Source: Rhopalosiphum padi | Lineage: Eukaryota; Arthropoda; Insecta; Hemiptera; Aphididae | DNA length: 64,000 nt | NCBI RefSeq assembly: GCF_020882245.1 | Contig: NW_026869996.1 | Coordinates: 8,296,969 to 8,360,968 of the forward strand | Reading direction: 5' to 3' | Part shown: positions 1 through 10,884 of the stretch, piece after piece | Numbering within the stretch: position 1 is the stretch's first letter | Layout: every line of letters starts with the position of its first letter | Position numbers and translations under genes: made by a program | The notes under the pieces: generated by a model | Seen by the model: the letters and a program-made list of their open reading frames with translations, nothing else | The model's database searches: none | Told to the model about the DNA's origin: nothing

Positions 1-262
1 ATATTTAATGTATTATAAAACTTTATTTTTATTAATTACTATTTTATTATTTATTATTTATTATTTATTTTATTTATATTATATAATATAATATAAATTA
101 ATATTAAATATCAATCGTTAAAATATACACATTATTATTTTATAACTTTACAACATAATACAATTTATTTATGCTATACCTATCTTAAGTGCTGTAGAAC
201 CAAAAACATTATTGTATAATGTAAAATTTAGTAAAATGTATTAATATATTCATGTATTAAAA
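1..262. other. AT-rich sequence without a gene
   Basis: Long A/T runs only. No credible open frame and no inverted end were seen. If the PIF/Harbinger element that follows once had a left end here, or before the window, it can no longer be read. Confidence 0.6.
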
Positions 263-676
263 ATGTATAGAAGTATGAAAGACGACCCAGATACAAATGT
301 ACAATTTGTACAAACCGTACAAATGTTTCCTTGTTTGTATGATCATACAACAAAAGAATATTCAAATAGAAATGCACAAGATAAGGCTTGGGGTGAAATT
401 GTAAAGAAATTTGACGCCAGCAGTAAGAAAAAAAATTATTATTATTTTTAATCATTATTAATTGTCATAAATTATTGAGATGTTTTTTTTAAGTCCTTAG
501 TATAGTACTGTAGTATGTATAATAAAGTAATATTACAGTATAGGTAATATAGTGAATAGGTAAATTTAATTACATGATAAAACAAATTTTCTTTATTTTA
601 AAAGTTAAAAGTTAAATTAAGCTTAGGTAAGTTTTATTAATTAATTAGATTACTGATTACTATTAAACAATAATTC

Positions 677-1745
677 TTAAATTATATACTTATTTTGCCA
701 AGGTAATGCTGCGTATGGTTTCACAAAATACTGGCAAAGTCTTTCCCTTATTTCCATCGATGAGTAAGAAGGTCTCGTTCTATTGTTTTCTACATTTTCC
801 TCAATATCTTCATATAATATGTCAACATTATTTTGCTGAATTTCTTGTGGAATTGAATATGTACCATCATGCACGCGAATAAAGTTATACCAAACGCATA
901 TAGCTTTTACCACAATTTCAATTTTTTCGGTTTTAAAATTGATGGGTCTTTCCAATATTTTAAATTTAGATGCCATCATTCCAAAAGCACACTCCACTGA
1001 CTTACGACCTCTTGATAATCTAATAATATAAAAATATGAAAATTACTTGTATTTTAATCTTGGATTTGATTTAATAAATAATTATCAGAAATGGTAAAAT
1101 GATAGGATAAAAAACGATGTTGTTTATAATTATTCTCAGAAAAGATAATCAATTGCTTTAAAATAATAAATTACCTGTAATTAAAAATTCGTTTTCTATT
1201 TGTCAGTGAACGTCTTGGTAGGATCTCATAACGTTGTCGAGTAGTGGAAATGCCTCGTCTGCAACGAAGTAATAGGGAAATGCTGGATCGTTTTCTTCGT
1301 GTGGCAAACATGAATTTTCAGGTAGATTGAGTTTTTTTTTAATAATAATTGTCCAAATGCAGATTCTTTAAAAACTCTTCCGTCACTGTCCCGACCATAT
1401 TCTCCTACATCAATAGTGATAAACTTTCCATCGGCGTCTGCTGTAGCCATTAAAACAATTGAGAAGTACCCTTTGTAATTGAAAAATGACGATCCTGAAT
1501 TTGCTGGTGCCTTAATTCGTATATGCTTGCCATCTATGCTACCAACACAGTTTGGCAAATTCCATCGTTCATTATATCGATCAGCAATAGTTTTCCAGAT
1601 TATTTGATCAGGTATGGGCATGTATAGAGACTGTAAAACTTCCCATAAGGCTTTGGATGTGGTTTCTATGATATTACGAACGGTAGTTTCTCCTCTTAAA
1701 AAGTAATATGAAATTGATCTCATTGAAGCTTCTCCAGAAAAAAAT
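677..1745 (-). pseudogene. PIF/Harbinger (HARBI1-like) DDE transposase, element 1, broken
   Basis: On the minus strand the exon from 1745 to 1175 follows an acceptor (TTTGCATAG) and carries YFLRGETTVRN, LPNCVGSIDGKHIRI (first catalytic Asp), GRDSDGR, then FPYYFVADEAFP (second Asp). A GTAATT intron (1174-1020) interrupts NYR/LSRGRK. The last exon (1019-677) has KSVECAFGMMASK (catalytic Glu) and ends WQNKYII. Two frameshifts, one in the poly-T run near 1335 and one near 1200, break the frame, so it is not functional as it stands. The 5' exon is nearly lost; see 3135-3179. The homologous gene at 25813-31871 lacks the 1174-1020 intron. The family cuts and pastes DNA and makes TTA/TAA target duplications. 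Confidence 0.88.
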
Positions 1746-2145
1746 CTATGCAAAAAGAAAACTTTAGATTCAACGTTTTATATTTTATAATAACATGAAA
1801 AATTAAATAACGTTTGTTATAATCAATATTTAAACATTTTTTTTTTTAATAGTTTTTAAAGCACTATATGAGCTTAATTATATAGCCAAAAAATTTAAAA
1901 AACATTCATAACAGCAGATTTCTTTTATAATTATTTCAAGTTAAAATTTAAAAAAATTACACATTGAATAACCAAGAATAACCAAGTTATTTTATTGTAA
2001 TTATTCATTTTATCCACTTACCTTTTTATTATTTACGCTTAATTAGTATTAATTTTTTTTTGTTTTCATCAGGTCTTTCTAGTACACCCTATATATACCG
2101 TATATATTTTATTAATATATTATTCAATTATTATGTATTTAAATA
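1746..2145. other. Intronic AT-rich spacer of PIF element 1
   Basis: Poly-A/T sequence between the transposase acceptor (minus strand) and MADF exon 2 (plus strand). It would be intron for both genes. Nothing else was seen. Confidence 0.6.
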
Positions 2146-3134
2146 GAGACTGATTGTAAAGAACGCTGGAAAAATTTGAGAGCTTGTTTTACAAGACATT
2201 TAAAAGCCAAACCTCCGTCGGGATCAGCTGCCAAGTTCAAAAAACCTTATTATTTAGCAGAGTTTTTACATTTTCTTGAACCTTTTACAAAATCACGAAA
2301 ACAGTCAGGTTAATAATTTTTTCATAGTATAATAATAATTTAAAATTATGATTTGTAAGATCAATTTAAAAATAAAAGATTTATCTTTTTTTGTAGGTAA
2401 TATGCCAGATTCAGTGCTCCCAAATAATGAATGTAGTGAGCAAAACGAAAGTATTGGTAATGTTTCCGAAAGTGAAGAAGAAAACACTGACAATAACCAA
2501 ATTGAAAATAGCGCAAATTATACAAGTTCAAGTTTCATTAAACCAAACCCACAACAATGGACCTCAAATACAAAAAGTTCTTCTTTTCAAAAAAAACAAC
2601 GTACAACCGGATTAGATGAAGTAAATAAGGCAGCTTTAGATTTTTTCTCTAAAAAAAGAAGTCAGATCATCCTGTAGAGGATGTGGATTTGTGTTTTTTT
2701 AAAAGTTTAATACCAGACATGAAACTTATGAATCCCGAACAAAAAAGGCGTTTTAAAGTTGGAGTGTTAAATTTAATGGGAAACATGCTTGATGAACACA
2801 CTGAACCTAGACGTATACAGACTGAACAAAATTATTACCATACCGGATTTAATAGAGAATATCAGAACATGGAAAATCGAATTATTTACTCTATAACTCC
2901 ATCAAGTTTATCCTCTCCTTCAACATCAATGCCCGTATCGCCTCCACTGGATTTAGTACAACAGTCAAACAGTCTACAGTTGAATCAAAACAACTCCCAA
3001 AATTGGTCGTATCAATAAAGAACAAATATAGTTAATGTTATTTTAAGACAGTATTTTCTATTATTTTTTAAAATCTAAAAAAAGTTATTTTATTATTTAA
3101 AAAAAAAAGAAAATTTTTTTTATTATTTGCTAAT

Positions 3135-3179
3135 TTAAAACAAGTTTTTACATAACGCGTCTTCTTCGTCTGAACTCAT
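3135..3179 (-). pseudogene. Remnant of the first exon of PIF element 1 transposase
   Basis: A 14-codon frame starting MSSDEED resembles the start of the second PIF transposase (MSSSSDEDD at 25813) and lies in the equivalent place, just beyond the MADF stop codon and on the opposite strand. It reaches TAA after 14 codons. The roughly 250 bases that would finish the exon appear to be deleted, since only 160 bases separate it from the MADF stop. The match is short, so this is position plus weak similarity. Confidence 0.4.
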
Positions 3180-3420
3180 CTTGAGTAGTGAACTATTGGT
3201 GTGCGCAAAAAGTGCAAAAATATCATGCAAGAAAAATATCACATCAGTTGTACTATCATTTCGATTAGTGCACTTGTGTCATAAGTTATATCACTCGTCA
3301 CATCACGTGTCTTGTCACTCGTAATATCACATGTCATGTTACTTTGGTGGGCGCTGCGCCTAACTGTATTCGCTAACTGTAATGCTTCTTTGAGCTTTAT
3401 TTTTTCTTCGTCTACAGTGT
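3180..3420. other. Probable right terminal region of PIF element 1
   Basis: Short repeats of the form ATATCAC..TCGTCAC cluster between about 3270 and 3340, followed by TGGTGGGCGCTGCGCC and TAA near 3345-3363. A PIF end would start GG or GGC next to TAA/TTA, so GGCGCAGCGCCCACC read on the minus strand is a candidate end. No matching left end is in view, so the boundary is unproven. Confidence 0.35.
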
Positions 3421-3598
3421 AGGGGTGGCCAACCTTTTTTTATATTGTGCCAAATAATGTATACAAAATTGAGAATGTGCCTTAAAAAATATTTATTTCT
3501 TTACAGTTTACAATGTTTACATAAATATAAATTTTAGATTTTTTTCATAGGTACTATTTTTATTTATTACAGTTCAATTGCAATGTTTTTTTTAATGA

Positions 3599-5461
3599 TT
3601 AGGTATGTTGAATTTGCTTCATGGATATTATCTCTTCATAATTTGGTTTAAGTTTAGTTGAAGATAGAAGCATTAAATTTTTTAAATGAGAATTTGTTAG
3701 TTTGGTTCTATACTTATTTTTAATGAAAGTCATCCGTGAAAAACTTTTCTCACATATATAATATGTAGAACCAAATCTGCAAACCAATTTCACCGCTACA
3801 TTATGTAATTCGGGAAAATCTTCCTCGGGTAGGCATTTCCAAAATTCTATTATCTCAGATGACTCTTTATATTTGCATTTTAAAACTGTTGAACTTTGAA
3901 GTTCAATAATTTCCAATTGCATATTAGGGTTATATTTTTGGAGATCGTGTGTCTCTATGATAAATGGATTAATAAATAAGTTATTTGAATCTTCTTCTTC
4001 TTTAAATTTTCTGAATCTTTCTCGAAAATTATCATATAGTGATGAAATATGATTTTTAAAAATCGTCAATGGAATATATGTCGGTAGATAAATAGATTTT
4101 AACCGTACAAAGTGATATAAATTTTCCATTCCTAAATTACTTTCGAAAAGACAAAGTCGAGACATGACAGAATTTATAGAACCTACAAGGGCTGGAAATA
4201 AATTTCCTTCACCTTGGAGTCGTTTATTGAGAATATTTAAATGTCCGAGAATATCAGTTAAAAATGCAAGGTTTATTAACCAATTTTTATCTTTCAGTAG
4301 TTCACATTCATCAGGCAATTCATTATTTTTTTCTAAAAATTCAATAACTTCGTCTTTTAGATTCCAAAATCTTTCTAATGCTTTTCCTTTTGCAAGCCAT
4401 CTTACTTCACAAAATAATAATAGTTCACCAGATTCGTTAATGGCGTCTTCAAATAGAGTTCTGAATAATCGATGATTTAAAGGCCGAGCTTTTATTTTGT
4501 TTATACATCGAGATACTGGTTTTAATACATGATCAAATTTTAAAATTTTGGCGCATAAGGCTTCTAGGTGTATAATACAGTTATATTTATTTAAATTTCT
4601 TTTCAAAAACTCCTCCAGTAGTGTTACACAACCAATATTTTTACCTATCATACATGGAGCACCGTCTGTGAATACACTTTCAAGTTTTGACCAGATTAAA
4701 TCGTCACTTTTTAACAACAAAGTTTCGACACAACATTTTAGTTTATTAATTATATCTGTACCTTTTGTCGATGTTTCGAGTACTTCAAGTCTTAAAAGTT
4801 CTTCCGTCACTTCAAACTTAGAATTCACACTCCGAATAAATATACTTAATTGCGGATTGTCCGTAATATCACAGCTTTCATCAAGCGCAAGAGAAAAATA
4901 TTTAGAATTAGTGGTACTACACGAAATTTGTTTTGAAATATCTGAGGAAATTTCGTCAATTCTTCTCATAATTGTATTACGTGATAAAGAAATGTCATTT
5001 ACGTACGTAGAAATTTTTGAATCATTTGCATTTTTTGCAAAAATATCGAAACTTTTTTTAATGATTTCGCCATCAGAATAAGGTTTTCCAGACTTGGCTA
5101 GCAAAAATGCGATTTCATAAGAAGTTAACACCATGTCTTTTTTTTCATTTGATTGTTTAGTAAAAATTGATTGCTGAGTTAAAAATGAATTAGTCTTCTT
5201 TTTAATATATTCTGTCCTCTTTACAGAACCCTCGGGGTATTTTTCAATAATATCATTGTGATTATTATAGTGCCGTTGAACATTGAATTTTTTTGGAACT
5301 GCAATTACAGAGTTACATACTAAACATGTCGGTCTAGATTTTTTCCCTTCTATACCTCAAAATTTTTCTATCCATTCTGTATTAAAAATTCGCGAAGAAA
5401 TATCATCTTTATAACTTCGTTTGACGCCTAAACCTGAAGTTCCTGGTTTATTAGATGCCAT
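3599..5461 (-). pseudogene. hAT transposase, BED-type finger plus DDE core, one in-frame stop
   Basis: The reading frame runs from an ATG at 5461 to the stop at 3599, 621 codons. It is open except for a single TGA at 5359-5357, about codon 35. The long uninterrupted part starts at 5134. In order: a zinc finger with CLVC and RHYNNH (about residues 48-75); an RNase-H-like core with SLALDESCDITDNPQL, SVFTDGAPCM and CEVRWLAKGKALERFW; and a C-terminal dimerisation region (FGSTYYICEKSFSRM). It resembles proteins usually labelled general transcription factor II-I repeat domain protein 2-like in insects, which are domesticated or free hAT transposases. One stop in over 600 codons indicates recent decay or a sequencing error. 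Confidence 0.85.
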
Positions 5462-5699
5462 TTCACGATCACACACACACAACGGTACAAACTACTCGTT
5501 AACGCACGGGCACGGGCGATTCTAATACGACTAACTTTATTGCAGTAATCTAGTACACACGTACCGTAACAATTCTCGTATCGGAATAATAATTGGAAAA
5601 TTCCACTGCGATAATATAATCGCAATATAGTCTAATTTAATAATACTTATTTTTAAAAATTATATATTATTTTATCTGACTCTAGTGTGCCATTCCATA
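5462..5699. other. 5' flank of the outer hAT transposase
   Basis: Promoter-proximal part of the outer hAT on the minus strand, moderately GC-rich around 5470-5580. No separate gene was seen. It ends at the inner hAT target duplication (ACAACAAA, 5700-5707). Confidence 0.5.
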
Positions 5700-5707
5700 A
5701 CAACAAA

Positions 5708-7217
5708 CAGTGTTGAGTTCAGATAGCAAAAATAACATCTAGGTAAATATTAGATTACTAGCTAAATTAATATCTAGATTAATATGAAGATAGAATATTC
5801 AATTTTTATCTAGATAAATATGTAGATAAAACTTTTTCATCTAAATTTTTATCTTACAATAGTTAATTTTTATTAATGCTTGACATGTTATTGGATTCAT
5901 TGTTTAGTAGTTGATAAAGGAAAGCAAACCAGGAAGGATTATTTTGTGTCATGAATATACGTATAAAATACATACATACATATATTTCTAGTTTAAGAAA
6001 ACTGGTTTATACTTTTTATATAATATTCAAACCAAAAACTAAAATATCAATATTAAAAGACATTAAAATAAGTATAAAAAAAATTGAGCAAATCTTAACT
6101 AATCTAAAAATAAACCAAACATATTTCAAAACTTTAATTGTATAAATCCAATTTGATTAATATACAAAATGTGGATGTTCTTTTTGTTTTTAATGACGTA
6201 CCTACTCATTTAACAAAAAAAGTGAAAAATTATTTTTAAAGAAGATATATTATGAAAACTTACCTTAATATGACTTAATAAGTTGCCACTTGAAGTTTTA
6301 TATGCAGTAATGACTTTATGACAATTTTGACAAGAAGCTTTGATTTTATCACCATTTATTGACACCAGTTTATAAAACGTATCGAATAAATATTGAAATT
6401 TAAATTCTGACAATGGTGCCGAAACGTCAACAGCAGGTGGGTCATCAACTTTTTCCAGACAAACTCTTTTGTTGGACGTTGTACTTAAAAATCTATCCAT
6501 ATTGATAATATTTGCAGTAAACAAGAAATGAAGAAAGTACACGACACGAGTATACGAAGTTGTAATTAACAATAAAATTACTCTGCAGTCTGCAGGCAGT
6601 CGCAGTAGTGACTATTTACTATCTGATAAAATTAAATTATTGTACAAAATATTATAATATAGTAATGTATACAAATAATATGATATACATTATTATTATT
6701 ATGCCTATGCTGTGCGAGAACTATTTTTAGTATATTTCATATTATTTACCAATAGACAGGACAGGTGTCGGGTACATGGTGTTATATTGTTATAAATATA
6801 TCTTGTATTGATAAACAACCGTTATGGTCGGTCGTTTGGCGGGTGGGTACATTATTGCTATTTTTAATTCGTTTTCGTCTTATCGAACATTCAATATTGT
6901 AATCTAAAAATTACTATGGTAACATGATAGAATAAAATTATTACAAGTAAACAGCACCCAAATGTTATTATTATTTTGTACTCTTGTAGATAATAATATC
7001 ATAATATTTTATGTAAAATGGCTAAATGAGTAAACAATTATTGAAAAAAATACACATGCATTACACAAGATCTAGATATTTATGTAGATTTTCATAATTT
7101 AAATCTTAGATACCAATTAGATACTAATTTATTTTTTCATCTAGATAAGATGAAGATACTTAATTTTCATCTAGATAATTTATCTAGATAAATTTATCTA
7201 GATATGACTCAACACTG
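5708..7217 (-). mobile_element. Non-autonomous hAT element nested in the outer hAT
   Basis: It begins CAGTGTTGAGT (5708) and ends ACTCAACACTG (7217), an 11-bp inverted repeat, flanked by a perfect 8-bp duplication ACAACAAA at 5700-5707 and 7218-7225. Both ends carry many copies of the near-palindrome ATCTAGATAA or close variants (about 5745-5860 and 7070-7205), as expected for transposase-binding subterminal repeats. Coding content is limited to one BED-finger exon (6264-6500), so mobilisation would need a transposase supplied from elsewhere. Confidence 0.93.
6264..6500 (-). CDS. BED-finger first exon of a hAT transposase (orphan exon)
   Basis: 79 codons from MDRFLSTTSNKR to GNLLSHIK, ending exactly at a strong donor (AAG/GTAAGTTTTC, 6264/6263) in phase 0. 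It contains CQNCHKVITAYKTSSGNLLSH, the C-x2-C ... H pattern of a BED zinc finger, whose last His would come from the next exon. No later transposase exon is found inside the element (5708-6263 is AT-rich), so the catalytic part has been deleted. An upstream in-frame ATG at 6572 exists, but the MDRF start suits BED transposases better. Confidence 0.7.
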
Positions 7218-7265
7218 ACAACAAATGTGCCACAAATGGCACGCGTGCCGCAGTTTGGCCATCCA

Positions 7266-7700
7266 TGAAAGAATAATTTTATTTAAATAATTCAATCTAA
7301 TAAAAGTACGTGTTCTCACTAAACATTCGACTACTTTTACTGGTAAATGCAAATTTTCTTTTTGAAGTTCATGCACCAATAAATTGTTGACTTTGGTCAT
7401 TACTTTTGGTTCTTTATTTATAGAATCTTTGCCATGAAAATCGTCGAAGAGATGCTCTAAAATCATTGAACATTTTAACAAGATTGGCGATGAAGTTGTT
7501 AAATTTCCTCTTGAAATATGTTGTATCCATGAAGAACTACAAACTTCTTTACTACATAGTCATGGATATACATAACGACTTGCAACATAACTTGTTACAT
7601 ATTCAATGCAGTCTTTTTCTAATTCAGTTAACTCATTAACTGGATTCACCAAAAACCATTAAGGTTTAACATTATAACTTTGTCTTTCGTCTATATTTTC
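7266..7700 (-). pseudogene. P-element (THAP9-like) transposase, C-terminal fragment
   Basis: Read on the minus strand from about 7700: NELTELEKDCIEYVTSYVAS, then after a stop CSSSWIQHISRGNLTTSS, LLKCSMILEHLFDDF and CLVRTRTFIRLNYLNKI. This matches the C-terminal end of P-element-type transposases (xYVxGYVA ... RTxxRxxxLN). At least two in-frame stops are present (near 7660 and 7563). The fragment ends where the outer hAT end begins, so the hAT may have landed in it. It is on the same strand as the P-element exons at 10885-11829 and may be the tail of that copy. Confidence 0.65.
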
Positions 7701-8100
7701 GACCATTCTCAGCTTTTTGAATGGTGGGCACAAAAATAAAGCCATACCATGATAAATATTAGTAATATATTAATATTAAAACATAATCGCACATCAATAG
7801 CGATAAGTATTAGTATATAGTATTATTGGTTTTTAACAGTGATCTATTTATAAATATCATACAGTCTGGGAATACAATTATTATTATTAATTTAGATAAC
7901 CTAGATCACATAGTGTTACAAATTAAATTAATAAGTTTTATTTTTGACCGACCCGGACCCGACCCGGCCCAATAAATAATATTACGATCCCACCTATAAC
8001 CAACCCGTAATATTTAAATTATGGCCCGGCCGGAACCAAGCCCGGTATAGGTCGGGCCGGGCACGGGCTGGCCCGGCCCGTGCTGATCTCTAGTACCTAC
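7701..8100. repeat. Spacer with a GC-rich hAT-type terminus (about 7945-8093)
   Basis: From 7945 to 8093 the sequence switches to runs of CCCGGCCC/GGGCCGGGC and ends TGCTGATCTCTAG. Read on the minus strand this starts CTAGAGATCAGCACGGGCCGG. TAGAGAT followed by GGGCCGGGCC is typical of a hAT end. Only one end was found. The rest is AT-rich and empty. Confidence 0.5.
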
Positions 8101-9240
8101 CTATATCAAATATAAAAATTTACGATGTATTCGAAATCATATATTTCAATAATATTTCGTAAAATGGAACGCGTTTACCCCTTCTCGACGTCTGACTGTA
8201 CAGCGTTCACACGAATTTTCTAGTTTATAATATTATATATTATATTATATAATAGGATTATGTTAAATTATTATTATATACGTATATACATACACGGTTA
8301 CACAGATTGCGGCCAAAAAAATTTGACCGCCACTGGTTTATAATAATATATTAATATCACATTCAAAATATCCAAAACATTTATTTACCCATAAAAAGTT
8401 TTATACCAGAAATTAAACTAATTGTATTAATAAAATATCATAAGTATTAATATGTTTTGCTTGTTCGTAATCAGTCCCTATTTTAGTGTACAGTACATAA
8501 ATGCATGTGTAATATACTGTGAACTAATAAAGTGTTTACGTGTATTTACAAACGTTTTTAGTTTTTAATTGAGTGCTAAACAAAATGTGCAAATTTAGTA
8601 TAATTTTTAGTATGGTATTAAGTACCATATGACACAATATCACTACCGCAGAAATACAAAAACAGTCCTTTTATTCCAGTGGGTAAGTATAGAAACACCT
8701 CATATATTAAATAATATATTGTATGGTGCAGTATACCGACAGAATCTTGGTGCCCGATGTTATGTAGACCCGCCAAGTACAACAATAACAATGTACCTAC
8801 AAATGCCATTTTTGTAATTTACCTTTTACAGTATTCAGACGATGGCAACAATGATTTTTTCTACGGTGAACATTGGACGACATGCGTTCTTATGGAAACT
8901 TTTTAAAATGGTAGGCAGGTCCTACTTAACAATATTCATTCTACGACGTGTGACCGTTTTCTTTGTGCGTGGTATTTGTACCATAGCTCTTATACGTATT
9001 GCATTTTAGGTGTTATTGTTGCTTTCAATGTTTTCTACAGTGTCGTACGGTCCCTTAAGAATTCGTGACTGACCGGTTGTTTTTGAAATGAAACTATAAC
9101 TGCAGGAAATTTATATTGAGATGGGTCGTCATTCGTCGCCTGCAGTGAGTTACGGTGGTTATTTTTCTGTAAAGCCAAGAAAATGTTCGAATCTCACGTA
9201 TTGCTCTCATTCTTCGACTTATTAGTTATTATTACCAGGC
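8101..9240. other. No recognisable gene; one solo hAT-like end
   Basis: AT-rich sequence with short, non-homologous open frames only. ATTTGACCGCCACTGG at about 8321-8336 resembles a hAT terminus (CCAGTGGCGG on the minus strand) with no partner found. Between 8820 and 9180 the GC content is higher and the codon-like texture better, but no protein could be identified. Confidence 0.5.
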
Positions 9241-9242
9241 GG

Positions 9243-9308
9243 CCGGTGCCGTGTTCTGTGACTGACCGTACGCGTCCGGTGCCGTGTTCTGTTACTGACC
9301 ATACGCAC
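9243..9308. repeat. 33-bp tandem duplication
   Basis: CCGGTGCCGTGTTCTGTGAC begins at 9243 and recurs at 9276 with a few substitutions, giving two GC-rich copies of a 33-bp unit in AT-rich surroundings. No function is apparent. Confidence 0.8.
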
Positions 9309-10884
9309 GAAACCCTAGACATGCAATCCCCGATGAGCGCATCATTTGAATAATGTGATAAATAATAATTTAATAATAATATTAGTTTAATGAAAATAAT
9401 TATAATAATATTTTGATTTGCGCTTATTGCGCACAGCGCAAAAACAATGAATAAGATATTGTAATATTGCAAACCTTAAATTGTTAAATAGGTCTAAACT
9501 AATAAATTATTTAGTTGAGTTATAACTGAGAATTGTAATATTCACGTAATAAAGTGTATTGTATACTTAGTATATGGAGGCAACGAAATTATGACGTCAC
9601 CCGTAGTTTTTTTATTAATTATGGCTTGCTAAATAATTGTTATAAATATTTTTTAATGATATTTCTGTTTTCATCTTTTTTGATACTAAATATTTTTAGT
9701 GTTTTTTTCCTAAATCTTAATGTTAAGTAATTATAATAGGTACATATTTCGTACATGAAGAAATAAAAACTATCGATAACGTTTAATACCTAGCTTGAAT
9801 CGCATCATCTTGTCACTAATTTTAATAATTATATGCTTTAGATGTCAGATACACAAGTACTCGCGGGTATAAGATAAAATATAAAATTATAAAATATAGG
9901 AATTCGAAATTCAATCGAAAAACTGCGTCGTATATGATATTATTAGTGTTGTATATATGTATGTATATTATAAGCGTAAAAATTTATTTTTATTTTGAAC
10001 AAACACACACGGGGCCGACTGTGACAAACACCACCCCACACCACAATCATTGTGCGCGGGATTCCTATAACAGCGGGCACCTGTATTCTTTACATCAAAA
10101 CATAATACACAAAAGTTTAAATGCGCAGTTGAAATTGGCGGTCGCCTTTGGTGAGAAAAGAATGCCTACCCGAAATATATCACCCCTGACTGAGCGGTAA
10201 ATTATAATTCCACAATTGTTACAATATGGGTAGGTATAGTGGTACCCATCGAACCACACTTTATGTATAATAAACGAAGGCATTTCCGCTCTTTATAATA
10301 TAATCGAATGTACATTTTCTTTTTCACCATATAAGGGCATGCGATTTAAAAGATACCACATTCGTACGTATTGTATTATATTAAGTCCATTATTGATTAT
10401 TTTTGACCGAAAAAATACATTAGAAGACACCCGCCTACTTATTATTGTTATATAAATTGTAATAATATGTCCATTGGCGTCTATACAGAATGTTAACAAA
10501 GACGTCGTCTCTGCGACGCCACTGCAGACTTCGCCAAAATATGTTCCTTATAGTATATTGGTGTTGAAATAACACCCTATTGTGTTGCCGTGTTGGTCGA
10601 TTTTCGAACATACGAAATAATAATGCATACCATCTGTTCATATGTATAAAACTATAAATGCGTGTACAATACCTACATCCGGCCGTTAGCTTAACATTTT
10701 TTCTTAAAAATATATATTTTTTTCACGTGAAGAAAAAATACAGACTGTTCGGACAGTCAGTATTTCGATTTTCTATGATTATAGAGTCAGAATACTATCC
10801 CAAGATATACCATCGTAAACTAATACATGTTTTTATTTAGGTTGTATAGTTGATTACTCAATGATAATTAAAGTTATACTAACC
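9309..10884. other. No recognisable gene
   Basis: Mostly AT-rich. Short open frames at 9934-10200 and 10293-10641 show no known motif and overlap on both strands. No inverted ends or tandem repeats were found by eye. It separates the two groups of P-element exons, so it may be an insertion into that element whose ends I could not find. Confidence 0.5.

Larger units (their letters stand above)
263..3018 (+). pseudogene. MADF-BESS partner protein of PIF/Harbinger element 1, with a frameshift
   Basis: Three exons can be pieced together. Exon 1 (263-422) opens with an acidic start and the first part of an MADF (Myb/SANT-like) domain and ends at a GTAAGA donor. Exon 2 begins at about 2146 after TTTAAATAG and runs to about 2309 (DCKERWKNLRACFTR), joining exon 1 in frame at phase 1. 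Exon 3 begins at about 2397 with a polar Ser/Asn/Glu-rich linker and ends in a BESS motif (FFKSLIPDMKLMNPEQKRRF) before the stop. A one-base frameshift in an A-run near 2650-2660 separates the linker from the BESS motif. In this transposon class the Myb/MADF protein is the DNA-binding partner of the transposase; that role is family knowledge. The transposase lies antisense inside intron 1. The start codon is the first ATG of the open frame and is not certain. Confidence 0.75.
3420..7265 (-). mobile_element. hAT element (outer), interrupted by a second hAT
   Basis: The left end reads AGGGGTGGCCAACC (from 3421). The right end, read on the minus strand, is GGATGGCCAAACTGCGGCAC (about 7264-7245). 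Both carry the GGTGGCCAA-type hAT end with a GTGCCA block inside. The element holds the transposase at 3599-5461 and is split at 5707/7218 by another hAT. A clean 8-bp target duplication for the outer element was not found, so the limits are approximate. It sits beside, and possibly inside, the P-element remnant that continues at 7266. Confidence 0.6.

Noticed and set aside
4164..5081. Plus-strand frames of 103 and 177 codons
   Set aside because: Antisense shadows of the hAT transposase on the minus strand.
8618..8817. Overlapping frames of about 62 codons on both strands
   Set aside because: No similarity, no splice context, overlapping opposite frames; chance.
9934..10641. Frames of 60-88 codons
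   Set aside because: No motif, and they overlap on both strands; nothing supports a gene.
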